DNA from: Eopsaltria australis
Lineage: Eukaryota; Chordata; Aves; Passeriformes; Petroicidae
Length of the DNA: 64,000 bases
Direction of reading: 5' to 3'
Assembly: GCA_034509425.1 (NCBI GenBank)
Contig: JAVTVJ010000001.1
Span: forward strand, 13,039,501-13,103,500
Part shown: piece by piece, positions 47,601 through 59,650 of the stretch
Layout: each line of letters opens with the position of its first letter
Numbering within the stretch: the stretch's first letter is position 1
Notes under the pieces: model-generated
What the model saw: only the letters and a program-made list of their open reading frames with translations
The model's database searches: none
Told to the model about the DNA's origin: nothing
Position numbers and translations under genes: made by a program

Positions 47601-50600
47601 GACATGGCCTCAGCTGGCAGTAAGACAGTAAATCCAGAAAACAGAGTGTGAATTTAGGGACTGCTGAGTGAAAGAATTAATGCTGTGAGCAAGGAAGCCG
47701 CTACCGATTTGTTTGAGATTTTCAGTGCTCATGAAAAAAAACCAAAACTGTCTTTAAAAAAACAGGTTGGCATCACAGATTTATCTGGCTCCTTCATTAA
47801 TTTTCCCTCTCAGCTGAAGCAACTTGTTATCCCGAATTCTCTGGTTAGCAAGTGATTAAAGGCTTAATTTAAATTAATTTAAAAAATATTACCACTTCCT
47901 TAATGAAAAACATGAATGGCGAATGGCAGCCCCTGTGTCATAGTTCTCACTATCTTTTCTACTCAGAGATATTTGTATTGTCCCAGCCCTCAAACAGACA
48001 CAGCAACTTTTCTGTGAGAAATTTACAGCCTGGATATATGAGACAGGTGAAGAAGGAACAGGAAAAACAAACAGATGAAGTGGCCTGCTCAAGGTGAGTG
48101 AATTGCTGGCAGAGCCTAGAAGAGATACTAGTCCTAAGCTGCCATCTTCTGCACCATCTCTTGGGCATAGCCACTTTCTCTATAAAAGCTAAGACAGTGT
48201 AAACAGTGCTCCCCTGGGAAAATACTGCTAAGTATTTTGATTTATCACAATGATAAATAAATAAATACATACATAAATAATACATAAATACATGCAACTT
48301 TGCTATAACCCCTTCTAACAAGATCTTCAGCATTTCATGGGTCCTGTGAGTGGCGGCAGTGCTGGCTACCAGAATGCCACCATGCAGTGCTTGGTAAGAG
48401 AAAGGCCTCTCGAAGGGATTGAGTAGCCTCACGCTAAGCAGCCTGGCACAAATACTCATGATAAACTGAAACTTGATACACAGTAATATGAAATCTGCGT
48501 TCTCCTCCTCCAAGGCAAATGGCTTTTCCTCCAGCAGCCTTAAAACTCACTTCTTAGGGCTGTTGAAGGAAAAGTGGGATGTGGAGTTCATTTATACTTC
48601 AGACATACAAAGGGGGGAAAAACGGGGGAGGGAAGGGAGTCTTTTCACACTTGTTTCAGAACCTATAGGAGAGAGCTCTGTGAACACACACAGAGCCCAG
48701 ACTTTCATTTTGTTCCCAGAACTCGGCTCAGCACTGCCAGGAAATAGCCGTGAGCTGGAAGATTCACTAAGCAGAATATTTTCAGCATATTGCGCAGGGA
48801 GTTTTGCACACAACTCTCATTATTGTTAGCAAGGCTTGCGTGTCTAATTCTATGCGCACAGTGCTGAAAATGGACCCCTTGGTGTGTCTAGTCATTTATG
48901 CAACCCAATATGCAAACCACTCAACTGAAAGGACTTTTCAATAGTAGGAGGAGCTACTCAGAGAGCTTTCATGTGGTTCCCATTGTTATGAAAACTCTTC
49001 CCACTGAGTATATTTGGGAACAGCTGCCTCATCTGGAGCTCGGCCACTCTGACGCTTCCCAAGACTTGAGAAAGGGGGAAAAAGCAGTCTCTCAACTTCT
49101 TGGGATTAAAAAAATAAAGAAGGATGAGGTGGGCTTTTCCTGGAAATCTGCACCAAATAAGTTGGAAATCACATCCCAAGCATGAAGAAATGTATATACA
49201 ACTTGTTGGTGATGGATGGGAATGTGCCCCTTTCTTTTGGGGAAGAAGAGCTTAATATTCAGGGATCTCAGCAGAGGGAAAAGGAAGTCCTTGTCCTTGG
49301 CTGCCTAGTGACTGGCTATTTGCCTAAAAACCATCATCCCAGCTGACTGTGGGATGCATGCTGATGCTGTTCTCTATTGTTACCACTTCTGCTGTAGCTG
49401 TGGCTGTATCTAGTCAAGTGTCACTGATTCCTTGCCCCTCAAAAGCAAGGGGTCTGTTAATGTGCAACTTGTCAACAACCAACTCTGTCACGGAAGTTAG
49501 GGGGGGGAAAAGACAAAACACAAAGCATGCAAAAAAGTGAAAGGAATGTCTCCAGAAGGCACAAAGCCTTATCAATAGCCTAAGTTTTGTTTCCAAACCC
49601 ACGCTGCTTTTAGTATTTCGAGGCAGAGTGCTCATTTTGCTTACTCAGACAAAATCTCAGGCGCCCAACAGAAAGGCCAAGGTGTAGTGAAAAACCAAGA
49701 GGAAAAACAGACCAATAGACTTTCTCAGAAGAAAAGCCTGCAATGTTTTAAGCCAAATACCAAGCAAATAAATGGAATTGCAAAGATAATACTCAAAACA
49801 CATCAGAAAAGAATCAGAAATCTTTAACAGCAAGGGAGATGGCGTACAGGAGGAAAAGCACATAAACATTCAAATTGATGTGTTCAGCTAATAGGATACA
49901 AAGAAAACATATAAAACCAAGCAACAAAAAATCTCAACCCATCAAGATACAATCATAATGGATTTAAACACCTATATAATGTTATTCATGTCTGCTTTCT
50001 GTTCCATACAGGGCTATACAGCACACTCAGCACTGTTGGATATGAATGCCTTCCAGTAATGCATTAAGCAACATTATTAACATCCATCATATGCTTTGCT
50101 GTCACCCCTTCCCCAGAGGGAGAAGTGTGTGTAATGCAGTGTTTTGTTTTTATAGTTTGAATTTTTTCCTTTTTTTTTCCTCTCCCTTCTTGCTTTGACC
50201 TCTCTTCCTTGTAAATGCAGTTCTTTCCTGTGACATTTTTAAAGACATGGACAATTATGTCTATTCTTGAAGAACTGCTTCAGTATAGCTATTTTGATGG
50301 AGTTCAGCTACTGTGGAATGTCTCCTCACTATTACTGTTCCTATCTAGGAGTCACAGAATATTATTCTAGGACAGACACATGACAGTGAATATCCTTGTG
50401 TCTCTAACCCCCCAAAGTGTTCTTGTTTTAAAACATTCCTGAAAATAGATTTGGACTACGTGCTGTTCAAGCAGCAAGTTCTTGCTTCTCTTGGTTCTAA
50501 GAATTGCGCAGGACCTGTTTTGAAATTGTAGAGCTCTATATATCTCCTCCCTCCATGTCTTCATTGGAAAAGAAATAGGAAAACAACAAAATAAAAGAAT

Positions 50601-53600
50601 TGTGAACACAAGCAAAAAGTTAGTTATTGTCATCTGCTCTAACTAGGAAGGTGACTGTGTGTATAACAAGGATAACAAAATATAAGAAAATAAAGTGATG
50701 TGAAAAGTAATCACATAGAAGCCACGGGAGATTTGAGAAGGGGCAGCATTATTTGCATTTCAACTTTGACAGGCCCCAGGGTCTAACAAGTGACAAAGGA
50801 GGCACTTTAGGACTGTGACTATCAAATGCCCTTAATGTGAAAACACCTGGTTGATAGGCAGGACCCAAGGTAGGGAACAGAATACCAGGGACTTGTTCAT
50901 TGCCCCAGGAGCAAGTGGCAGGAACAATAGCTGAAATTACAGGGACACAGCCTGACATTTGCGTTGCAGATGTTGGCTGGGCACTATGCATATGAAGCAA
51001 TCCTGCCACAGAGCTGTCACAATCCCTTTCCAAGCCAGGATGGACCAGCATTTTAGCCTATTCATGTTGACAGACCTACATTTAAATAATGCCAAGCATG
51101 ACAAAAGCCAGGAAATTCAAAGTTAAAGCTACTGCTCAGGTCTTAAGCTCAGCTATTAAGGAGAAAACAGCCAAATGGAACAAACTAGGGAAGGAGCAGT
51201 CCTTACTTTGAGTCATATATACTTACAGGAGTGATCTCATTGAAATTAATAGGGCTGTCTGCATGAGCAAATGCTGCTCATTTGGATTAAAGCAGTTTCC
51301 ATGTGTTCTCTGACTTACTTGGCTTTTATTAACACATTTAATGTTTTTTTTTCCCCCTAACTAGATCGTTTCCTTGCTTGTGGATTTCACTTTTTGCCTT
51401 GCTAGCCTCTGGGCACTGGTAGGGCTTCCTTGCTGGCTTTCCTTTGAGAAACCCTCGTTCATGGAGAAGTCCCTTCTGGGGAGAAAAGAAACCCAGAACA
51501 AGAAAAGGATGAGTTGGGCATATGGCCAGAGGCACGTAGCCAGGGGGATTCCAGCAGGACTCGGCCACATGTCAGGCTGGTGACCGTCCCTCGGCACAGC
51601 TGCCCCAGCCCACAGCAGGATGAGGCTGTCTCACTCCAGACCAGGACTGCTTGGAGAAGCCTTGCAGAGGAATGGCAAATGGTTTTCCGTGCTCATGGCT
51701 GAGAGTGAACTCATAGGTCTCCTTTTCTTTTGCCATGAACAACTCTTATGAAAAATGTACCTTTTCCTAAACTTTTATTCTCTCGTGTCTAGCCTTTACT
51801 TTTCATGTTTTCTTTTGGAACAATCAAAACAAACCAGCAGACAGTGAGTAAGTACTGCATAATTTGCCAGAACTGGATGAATTTGCAGAGGCTCTGGTCC
51901 TAAGCAGAGGTTCCTGCAGCTTTGAGGTCAACCTTTGTTCACAGACTAGCCCAGAGGACTACCATATACACACGAGAGAGTTATAATGACATGTCTTGTG
52001 AGAGCCTTGGTTTTCTGTTTTAGTTTCAACTTGATTGGCCTGGCTTCTCTCACCACTGAACCCACATTACACCTGCCCTGTGGTGAATCAGGCCTGCTGT
52101 TTGCTTCTGATGGTTATCTTTACACCAAAGCCACAGTACAACCCCATGTGAAAGAGAAACTTCTGGAGGAGGGGCAAGGGGAGGCAAAATGAAGCTTTCT
52201 GGTTCTTCCAAGAAGGTCAGTGCTCCATATGAAATACAAACAACAGCAAAAAAAACCCTCCAAAGACAGGCCAAGGCCATAGGACTTATGTTCTTGTGCC
52301 CACTGCTGCTGGGAAAAAAAGTGGCCAGAGCTGAGCAGGAAGGCAGGTCTGATGCTGCTAATTTTGTGTGTAAATAGTGACAATAGAGGCCTGAGCCAGA
52401 AGTCACCAACAACTGTGGTGAAGCTCTGACTATTGGAAATTTTGCAGGGGAGAGGTAGGAAGAGCAAGCAGATGGTTGAGGAAAAAACAAAAAAAATGTC
52501 AACAGTTGATTTCACTTGAGGCCTGATCCAAAGCGTCAATCAATTCTCACAAGGTGTTTAGCCTCAGATGTGTAACATCTTTTCCTTTTTTTTACGAGAG
52601 GCCTAGAGTTTGTAGCCAACTTCCCTGTAACTGTAAAATACACTGAAATCACATAAAGTACGTTAGCCTAACGTGTGAGCAGTGTTCATCTGCCTGTCAC
52701 ACATGCTGCGGCTTTATCAGAAAATGATTTCAGATAAAACCAGAATATACCACACAATAAATAATTCATGGCGGAAGAGAAGCCACATTTCTCTCTATAT
52801 TGGCATTTCATCGTGCAGCCGCTGAACCACAGCTTGTTTTTATACGGAGCAGCAGACTCCATTTCCCAGCTAGAAACATTCAATCCCATCTGGTAGATTC
52901 ATTCCCAGCTAGATAATACCCTACGTATCTATGTAACATACAAGCTACTGTCAAACAGCAGTGAGCCGTCTCCCCGAGACAGCTGTTCCGCACAAGGGCC
53001 GCATTGTCTGAAGGAAGCGCGGATCGTTTTACGTGGAGCGCGGGGGGGATGAGCCCTCTGTCAGCTGCCATGGCATCGAGAAAACCTCGCTCATCACACG
53101 TTCTCGTTATTTTGTTATCTGGCCAAACACATGCTGGGGATGTCAGGTTGGAAACAAAGGATGCATTCCCTGCTCTGGTTATATTTCATTAGGCAAAGCA
53201 GAGCAAACGCACCTCTTCTCCTCCTTTCCTCTCTCTCTTTAAAGTTTATAGATGTATGAAAAAGACATTTCTCGGGGCAGGGTTTGTAACAACCAGGCTT
53301 TTGTTCCTGGCACTGCTGAGCAGGCAGAGTGGCCCCGGCCATATGCTTTTCCTTGGCACCAGGTAGAGTGGGACGTGCTGAGCCCTGCGGAAAGCCCTGC
53401 GCAGCCTCTGTGGGAGGCGACTGCCACGTGCCACAGCAGCTGGCAGTGTCACACCAAAATACCCCCTGCAACAGTGGCTACCAAACCCAGGTGACCCTTC
53501 TCCTCCTGCCATTCCCAGGGATCACAAGAAGGGCCGGGATGCATGCTGTGAGTACTGTAAGGAAGCATTGGGAAAAGCCAGCCTAACCATCCCTTATCTC

Positions 53601-56091
53601 CCCCATGACTGACTCCTCCCACTGATTGCTCCAAGAGCCCTTTACAACTGTCTTGTATCAAAGACACCAAGACACTGAGAGAAAATCTTTACAGATATGC
53701 ATTTTCTGCATCTATCAGCCTCGTAAAATTCACTTAATGTTCTTTTCCTACTACTTTATTTGTGCACAAATAAAGTATTTATAGGTTTTTCCAGTATTAT
53801 CAGTTCACAGAATGACAGAATAGTTTAGGTTAGAGAGGACCTTTAAAAATCATCTAGTTTCAGCCCTGCTGCCATGGGCAAGGACACCTTCCACTAGACC
53901 ATGTTGCCTAAAGTTCCATCCACCTGGCCTTGAACCCTCCCAGGAATGGGGCATCCACAACTTCCCTGGGCTACCTGTTCTAGTGCCTCACCACCCTCAT
54001 CACGGAATATGTTTTCCTTATGTCCAGTCTAAGTTGTTATGACAAAGAGAAAACAATTGGGTTTTGTGGCTTTGACTCATGAAATCTGTGTGTTTTCTGT
54101 TTGTTATGTGTTCACACTTCTTTTTCTATCAAAAATCTCATAGTTCATGAGGTTTAATTTCTTCATACTACAGAGACAACAGAAACCCTTTTATCCTGAT
54201 ACATGTTCGAAGAGATTTTTGAATGCATTTATGGTGTGAGTTAAACATGAGATTCAAAAATTCTACAACCTGGCAATCTGGATCTGCTTTTAAGGTCAAA
54301 TCTTCTATATATTTTCTTCAGAAGAAATTGCTAGCCTATTATATAACAAAAATTCTGTAGAAATAGAAAAGCTTGAATATCTTGAAATTCAGGTTATCTT
54401 ATACTTGCCATTAAAATCAATTCCCAGTTGCTTACAAAACTTTGACTATCCAGATCATACCTTTTCATTCACTGGGTTGAATGGATAGTTCCTGCAGAAA
54501 CAGCTTATGCATTTCTAAGAATTCTTTCCCCAGTGTTAATTTCTTTCATAAATCAAAACCTTTACATTTCAAAAGAATTCAAATATCTCTTTTCTTGAGT
54601 GGAAGGGTTAGAAATTTTTAAAAAGCAATTCTGGAGCTGAAGTAGTAGTCCTTGCTTTGGTAGAAGCTAATTTGGGGGTTGGAAAAATAATACTTGTATA
54701 TCCAGGAAAATATGCTTAGGCGTGCCTAAATTGTAAAAAACTGAATACTCTATAAACTCTATAAGCAGCTGCTCCTTAGTATTTCCCAGAAGCTCCCTTC
54801 TAAAATTTGAAACAGCTTCATTCACAAGGAGCATGTTCGTAAGCTCTCAGATTTATGTCTATCTAAAAGTTGACAGCTAGCAATAGTACTGCTCCTTGTA
54901 AGAGAAATAAATGGAAAAAATCTTCCATTTTCTGGACTGGGAAACACATGTTCAGCCCTTCTGCCCTAATTAGAGTGAACGAATAAGGTGTGAACTACTC
55001 AACTCTCAACCCTTGTGAGTGATGAAGGTTTGTTAGACAGTCCCATTACCCTACAGGTAGGTTAATATTGTTGACAGTGGTGAGAACTGAGATGTAGTTT
55101 GCATGTATGTTTTTTTATCACAAACTATGAAGAGCTTGTTTTATTGGGATGGTCAGAGACAAATGAGAACTGCAAGGGAGATGTAGGGAGGCTGGAGAGG
55201 GGAAGAGAGAGAGAGCACAACCTGGAATCATAACTGAAATCTCTTTCAGTAGGGAGAAACATCTAAATACTCTTATGCCAATCACCATCTGAAAAGGCAA
55301 CTGAAATATGAATTTAATTAAAAGGAACTACAATCTGTTAAACTATATTCTAAGGTTATGGGAAGTGATTTCAAATAGATGAGTTAAGAAACAGTAATAC
55401 TACAAGATCCCTAACCACACTCTCCTAATTATCCGTTGAACTATGCAATCCCAAAAGCTAATACCACTGGAGTTTCAGAAGTGCCGAGCATTTGCATTCC
55501 CTGTCAGCTTTAATAAGGATTATTATATACATGCATACAGTCCTTTTGAGAATCACAACCATAGCTTCATTAGCTAAGTAAGAAAGGGCACAATACAGAA
55601 TTCACTGGAGTGAATTTGACCTATATTAAACATGTCTTTGCAGTTGCAATATTATTGTGTGTGGTTACTTACTGTCCTCAGGTAAGTTGTTTTCACGTTC
55701 TTCTCTCTCCATCTGTTGGCACCAACCCTCCATACGATCTCTCTCTGCTTGAAGTAGCTTCAGAAACCAGTGGCCGTCTCGTGGGCACACTGACCTTTGA
55801 ACAGCTTCCAGAGGATCTTCAGTAATAGAGTCAATCCATGGGTCAGGAGGAGGTAAAATTGAGGGATCAAAATCTGTCTCAAAGTCATCATCCACTGCAC
55901 ATGCATGGTAGTGGTTTCCTGACCCTTGTATGCTAACAGTAGAGGTGCTTGCATCTCGGGAAAACTGTCTTGATATTTGTCCAGAACATGTATTGTCCTC
56001 TTGAGGGTCGATTATTTCAAAGTTCTCATGGAAATCCAGGTCTGCTTGCACGGCTGTTGTTACACTATTGGATCGTGTAAACCTGCGAAAG
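41420..56091 (-). CDS. DLGAP1: DLGAP1 (GKAP/SAPAP1), C-terminal part, last four coding exons
   Basis: On the minus strand, exons 56091-55673, 46567-46476, 44612-44460 and 41629-41420 join without frame error (419+92+153+210 nt) to give the C-terminal 290 residues of a protein of roughly 970-990 residues in mammals. The parts in order are: a basic Ser/Thr segment FRRFTRSNSVTTAV; a linker with SRDASTSTVS and the acidic DDDFETDFDPS; the GH1 domain from DPWIDSITEDPLEAV through FDELHQLKANNWK; a proline-rich VPPPVPKKP; a basic helical stretch; and the C-terminal PDZ ligand EAQTRL. DLGAP proteins link the PSD-95 guanylate-kinase domain (through N-terminal repeats outside this window) to Shank PDZ domains in the postsynaptic density. 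The 5' exons and promoter lie beyond position 64000. All joins have GT/AG introns, and nothing suggests a pseudogene. Confidence 0.96.
41800..42020. other. Small G+C/CpG-rich patch inside the DLGAP1 last intron
   Basis: Contains GGCCGGCCGCC, GGGGCCGGGGCCC and CCGCCACCGGCGCAGCCGG within about 200 bp, flanked by A+T-rich DNA and only about 170 bp upstream (in the gene sense) of the last exon. Both strands are open for reading because stops are scarce, with no recognisable protein. It could be a small CpG island marking an intragenic start or enhancer, or simply a local G+C peak. Confidence 0.45.
43309..43326 (+). repeat. (GGA)n trinucleotide repeat
   Basis: Six perfect GGA units in the DLGAP1 last intron. 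Simple sequence. Confidence 0.85.
44460..44612 (-). CDS. DLGAP1: DLGAP1 coding exon (end of GH1 domain)
   Basis: Acceptor TTCTGTTGCACAG|AATCCT, donor AAGAAG|GTAGAA; 153 nt, phase 0 at both ends, so skipping it would keep the frame. It encodes 51 residues beginning NPNAHPRPTSQDLAGFWD and including MLQLSIENISMKFDELHQL, helices of the GH1 domain, and ends QMDPHDKK. The join to ERRVPPP in the next exon reproduces the family sequence. Confidence 0.97.
44613..46475 (-). other. DLGAP1: DLGAP1 intron (1.9 kb)
   Basis: Donor AACCTG|GTATGT, acceptor GTTGCACAG. No further exon, repeat or RNA gene recognised. Confidence 0.8.
46476..46567 (-). CDS. DLGAP1: DLGAP1 coding exon (GH1 domain core)
   Basis: Acceptor CTTCTTTTTCTTTCAG|TTCTAGG, donor GAAAACCTG|GTATGT; 92 nt. 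Its first two bases (TT) complete an Ile codon whose A is the last base of the upstream exon, giving PED-I-LGKIRTAVGSAQLL. The remaining 30 codons read LGKIRTAVGSAQLLMAQKF and continue through YQFRELCEENL, conserved GH1 helices. The split codon confirms the exon pairing, since no other phase keeps the frame. At 92 nt, skipping would shift the frame. Confidence 0.97.
47499..47555 (+). repeat. TGTG-rich degenerate simple repeat
   Basis: Alternating TG stretches broken by TACC, TACA and CGGA (CTGTGTGTGTACCTGTACAT and onward). It looks like a decayed TG microsatellite. The minus-strand translation gives a His/Thr/Val-rich peptide that should not be read as protein. Confidence 0.75.
48035..48150 (-). 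mobile_element. Possible MIR-type SINE relic
   Basis: The + strand shows CAGATGAAGTGGCCTGCTCA, AGGTGAGTGAATTGCTGGCA and GAGCCTAGAAGAG. This follows the order of the reverse complement of MIR ('...aagtgacttgcccaaggtcacacagctagt...ggcagagcc...'). Identity is low and the piece is short. MIR relics are rare but known across amniotes. Chance similarity cannot be excluded. Confidence 0.4.
48245..48296 (+). repeat. (ATAA)n/(ATAC)n interrupted microsatellite
   Basis: GATAAATAAATAAATACATA followed by more ATAAATAC-type units, about 50 bp in all, with several interruptions. Simple sequence in the DLGAP1 intron. Confidence 0.85.
53805..54036 (-). mobile_element. CR1 LINE 3' fragment
   Basis: The + strand begins TCACAGAATGACAGAATAG and carries AGAGAGGACCTTTAAAAATC, GCTGCCATGGGCAAGGACAC, TGGGGCATCCACAACTTCCC and GTGCCTCACCACCCTCATCA. 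This is the reverse complement of a CR1 3' end, 5'-truncated after about 230 bp. It lies on the same strand as DLGAP1 within its intron. It is better preserved than the relics at 7.0 and 58.1 kb. Confidence 0.9.
55673..56091 (-). CDS. DLGAP1: DLGAP1 coding exon (linker and start of GH1 domain)
   Basis: Donor GAGGACA|GTAAGTAAC is certain; the last A pairs with TT of the next exon to make Ile. The acceptor is most likely TTTGTGCTCTCCAAAG|CTTTCG (exon from 56091). A competing AG at 56083-56082 (TTTCGCAG|GTTTAC) would remove three residues in frame. The exon encodes FRRFTRSNSVTTAVQADLDF, an acidic stretch, SRQFSRDASTSTVSIQGSG, NHYHACAVDDDFETDFDPSI, the proline-rich LPPPDPWID, then GH1: SITEDPLEAVQRSVCPRDGH, WFLKLLQAERDRMEGWCQQM and EREERENNLPED. 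The RRFTRSNS and SRDAS segments look like basophilic kinase sites (inference). Confidence 0.94.
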
Positions 56092-58049
56092 CTTTGGAGA
56101 GCACAAACAGAAAATGTTTAGAAAGATTTTCTAGGTAACTCGGTATGGAAGGACTTACTAAGAGTCTGCCACTCTTCGTCACACTGGCAGTCACACCTCT
56201 CAGTGCTACACTCAGGTGTTTTTTTCTTGAAATGATCAGCATAAGCTTTTTTTTCTCATTGCAAGCAAACAAACAAGCATCTTGCTTTTCCCATGCAAGC
56301 TCACTGTTTATTGAGACAAGGAGCTCTAATTGTTATGTGGTTTAACAAAGTCAGAGGCAGCCCAAGAGACAGCTAACAGTGCCAGTAGCTCAGGATTTTA
56401 TGCTATTGATTAATGAAAAGTTAAAGGGGCTCAATTTTCAGAAGTGATTTATCTTGCAATTTTTAAACACACTCCTTTGAAGTTACACATCCAAACTCAC
56501 AGGCTACATTTAAAAATCATACATGTGAAATCAATCAGATATTAGTACCAGTGAGTTTACAACATATGTAATATTATACATTCCATTTAAATAAAAAACT
56601 ACTTTTAACTCATATAAGTATTTTTATTGCTTCTTCAAAATTACTCTTCATAATTATATATCTGCCATCTCTCACAATTTTAGCGCCCATTGCCAGCATC
56701 CAGACATTTTATTTTTCACATTCAAACTTCAGTTCCAAAATGATCTCTTTTACACCAAAGCTAGCGTTCTGCCTCTCTCTGTGTTGCCCTCATTGTGATG
56801 GCTGCTATCCTGTAGGTACCTTCCTCTCACCTTGCAGAGTTCCCCTGTGTTGGGGCATCTGAGGGCCGAGAACAACCCTGAGGGTGAAGGCAAGAGCAGG
56901 GGAGAGAGGAGGTTTGGGGGTTTGGGTTGGGGTGAGTTTTCTTTATGTAAACAGCACTTCAAATTCTGTGGTTCAAGGCACCTGAGGTGAAAAGACTGAC
57001 AGAGGAGGAGCACAGAGAAGTTTAAGGAGTGAAAGACAACCAATGCTGTTGCAGGGGGTGGTAATGACAGCCCATTTGATAAGCAGTGAATTGTGGAGGG
57101 CATGAGGGGAAAACAAGTGAGGGAGACATCTGTCTTGCCCCATGATGAAAAAGAAGGTAGAACCATAAAGTAATTAACATAGATGTTACTTAAATCAGTA
57201 ATATTTAGGGTTCAGAGTTTTGAACTGAATAGGGACAGATTCTCATCTCCACTTCTTACAAATCCAGGATGCCTGTGCTCTCCTGCAGCCAGTAGTTAGT
57301 TTCCAATTTATTCTCAATCTCACACCTACACTTGAAACTAGTGTGAGGACCCATTTCCGTGTGATATTTTGGCTGTTTTGCCCTTGCCAGTTCTGTTTTT
57401 AGTTTGAGCTCAAGCAACAGTGAAAATGCTGAAGAGGTAGTGGATTTGGATGCTGGGCACCATTTCCCTTCCTTTCATTTCTATTCCACCTTCCACTGAA
57501 GAGCAACAGCCAATTAGACAAGTACAACTGACAGTAAAATTTCATCAATTTCATATTTAGTCTGCAGCTGGTGAGGGAGCAGATGGAGGGATGCTGAGGG
57601 AGAATTTAATGTCCTATATACCTGGTGCATCCAGATAGCTCAAGAGGACTGCAGCAGACTTCAAGGAGGATTGTAATAGGTCCTGCTGATAGAGGAAATT
57701 AATGGCTGTTGATTTGGGGCTCTGAGTGGAGTAGAGGAAAGCAAAACAGGAGTTGAGAAAGGTCCTTCTATTAAAAAAAAAAAAAAAAAAAGCCCAATTC
57801 CTCTGCAGAAGAAGGCTCAAATTAACATCTCAGCCATACCAATCCCAGGAAAACTTTAATAATAGATTGTGTACATATCTTTTAATGATCACAAGCATTT
57901 TGACATACTGCCTGCTGCTTGCAGTTCTTTTGAAACAGACATTGTTAAATGCTACAGAAGTCAGGGTTGTGCCACTGTAGTTGTGCATTATATGCACCAG
58001 CAAACTGAAAAATAAAGAGTGTGCAGAATTCTTCAGCTTGGTAGTATTT

Positions 58050-58490
58050 ATCCTTTGGAAAGCAGAGAAAATCATTTTGTTATGGACTGATACAGCAGAA
58101 AAAGCCAGAAAGGGAGGACAAGGGTCACTGGGGAGGTGGAATTACTTCCATAGGAGAAAAGGTTTAGAAAACAGATGGCTGAGGAGGACTATGAGAGACC
58201 TGTGAAATCCCAACCAGGGGACGTTCCACCCTTTCTCAGAGTGCAATAACTGTGGGGAGGAAGGCAGCCAGTTGCAAGGCTTAGAGCTTTAAAGATCTAC
58301 ATCTAGTGAAAGGAAGTACTTCTTCACACAATGTGTAATTAAATTACCACAGAATCCTGGAAAAAACAAAGGTAAAAATAGGTTCAAAGAGAACTTGATC
58401 AAATTCACAGGAAGAGCCATTACACATACCATATCTAGCTTAGGAAGTCCCTGAACAACAGAATACTAAATTGGGAATGTCTACTGGGAG
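58050..58490 (+). mobile_element. Degraded CR1/L3-like LINE relic (3' part)
   Basis: The stretch GAAGTACTTCTTCACACAAT, GTGTAATTAAATTACCACAG, then AAAATAGGTTCAAAGAGAAC and TTGATCAAATTCACAGGAAG follows the order of a widespread amniote repeat region ('cacacaatgagtagttaaattatgga...gggttcaaaaagg...ggacaaattcatgga'). The left side, with GATGGCTGAGGAGGACTATGAGAG, may be the upstream neighbour. It is heavily mutated, with approximate limits. Confidence 0.5.
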
Positions 58491-59596
58491 AAGTAGTGCT
58501 TAGTTCACACCCCTTATACTTCACACACACTCCTGTATACTTTTCCTAAGTAACTGCCACGGGCCCCTGGCAGAGAAAAGCTGTCATAGTACTTCTATTG
58601 ATCAGTATTAGGCTGACATTACAGTGAAAATCTATTGGTCCAATCCACGTTACTTTTTTCAGAAATTGCTTTAATTTGACCACCAACTTGATAAATCCCT
58701 TATCTGCACTGAAATACACCCACAAAACATGTGTGCCCACACCTGCACATGCTGACTGAGGATTTCTGTTCAGTCATTTAGTCAGGGCTCACTGAGAGCC
58801 AAGGCATTAGTACACAGTGTACTTTTCCACACCTTCCATAGCACTGGTGAGAAAAGCAAATGCCTTAGTCCAGGCATGCTCTTCTCCATGTCCCTACCTC
58901 CATGTCACAGCCACCTTCTGCTTTCTTCAGTGCCCTTCACTCTGACAGTCTTCTGTTTCAGATGACCACTTGTATTTTCAGTTAACACCCTGGCTTTTCA
59001 GTGTATGCCAAAACCCAAATATGAAAGCATCAAAGTCTGCTTGACAGGAGGACGTGTTGCTGGAGGCTCTACATTTCAAGTCTTTCAGGAGTGTACTCTT
59101 ACTGGGTTCAATATGAGCTAGTACCACCAAACCCTGGCTCTGCTTAACAAATGAAATAGAATGACCTACTTTTTTTGCCTTTGTTTTATCTTTATAATAG
59201 TATGCTACAGGTTTGCATGACAGTTTCTTGGCACTGGATTATGTAACTTATCTGTCTTCAAAAGAAAAACAACTTGGCAATAGAATATAGCATCAGTTCA
59301 AAATTAAAAAAATACTTCCAAGGAAATGTATTTTGAAGAAAATGGAAATGCAGGAAGGCACTTATTATCTGCTTGCCTCCAATTCATCTGTATAAAATGC
59401 CTAATAGATGGTAACTTTAGTCTCTGACACAGCTTCCTCACTCACTGCCAGGATGTTTTACTCTTACTAAATACCATTTGTGTCCCACATGAGCATTTTT
59501 TGCTTTGCTCTCAGTTAAAACTCCATACTAGAGGAGAGCTGTTGAAGCTTCTGACAGTTTTTGCTACTTCAACCATATAAAACATTCACAAGTCTA

Positions 59597-59597
<1 letters not shown>

Positions 59598-59647
<50 letters not shown>
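59598..59647 (+). repeat. Poly(A) tract of 50 nt
   Basis: An uninterrupted run of 50 A. It could be the tail of a retrocopy, but the sequence to the left shows no gene or SINE that I recognise and no target-site duplication is clear. Length is likely variable and prone to assembly error. Confidence 0.95.

Positions 59648-59650
<3 letters not shown>

Larger units (their letters stand above)
46568..55672 (-). other. DLGAP1: DLGAP1 intron (9.1 kb)
   Basis: Donor GACA|GTAAGT, acceptor TTTCTTTCAG. It contains a MIR-like relic (48035-48150), an (ATAA)n repeat (48245-48296), a TG-rich patch (47499-47555) and a CR1 fragment (53805-54036). Open frames of up to 184 codons at 47959-48513 have no motif and run through simple repeat, so they are not taken as genes. 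Confidence 0.8.

Noticed and set aside
47144..47605. 153-codon minus-strand frame with His/Thr/Val repeats
   Set aside because: The repeats are the translation of a TG-rich simple sequence. No motif or conserved pattern.
47959..48513. 184-codon minus-strand frame in a DLGAP1 intron
   Set aside because: It runs through the ATAA microsatellite and the MIR-like relic, has no domain and no matching splice sites, and is within what chance allows for 64 kb.
59598..59647. Poly(A) tract as proof of a processed pseudogene
   Set aside because: No gene-like sequence or target-site duplication could be recognised next to it, so only the simple repeat is reported.
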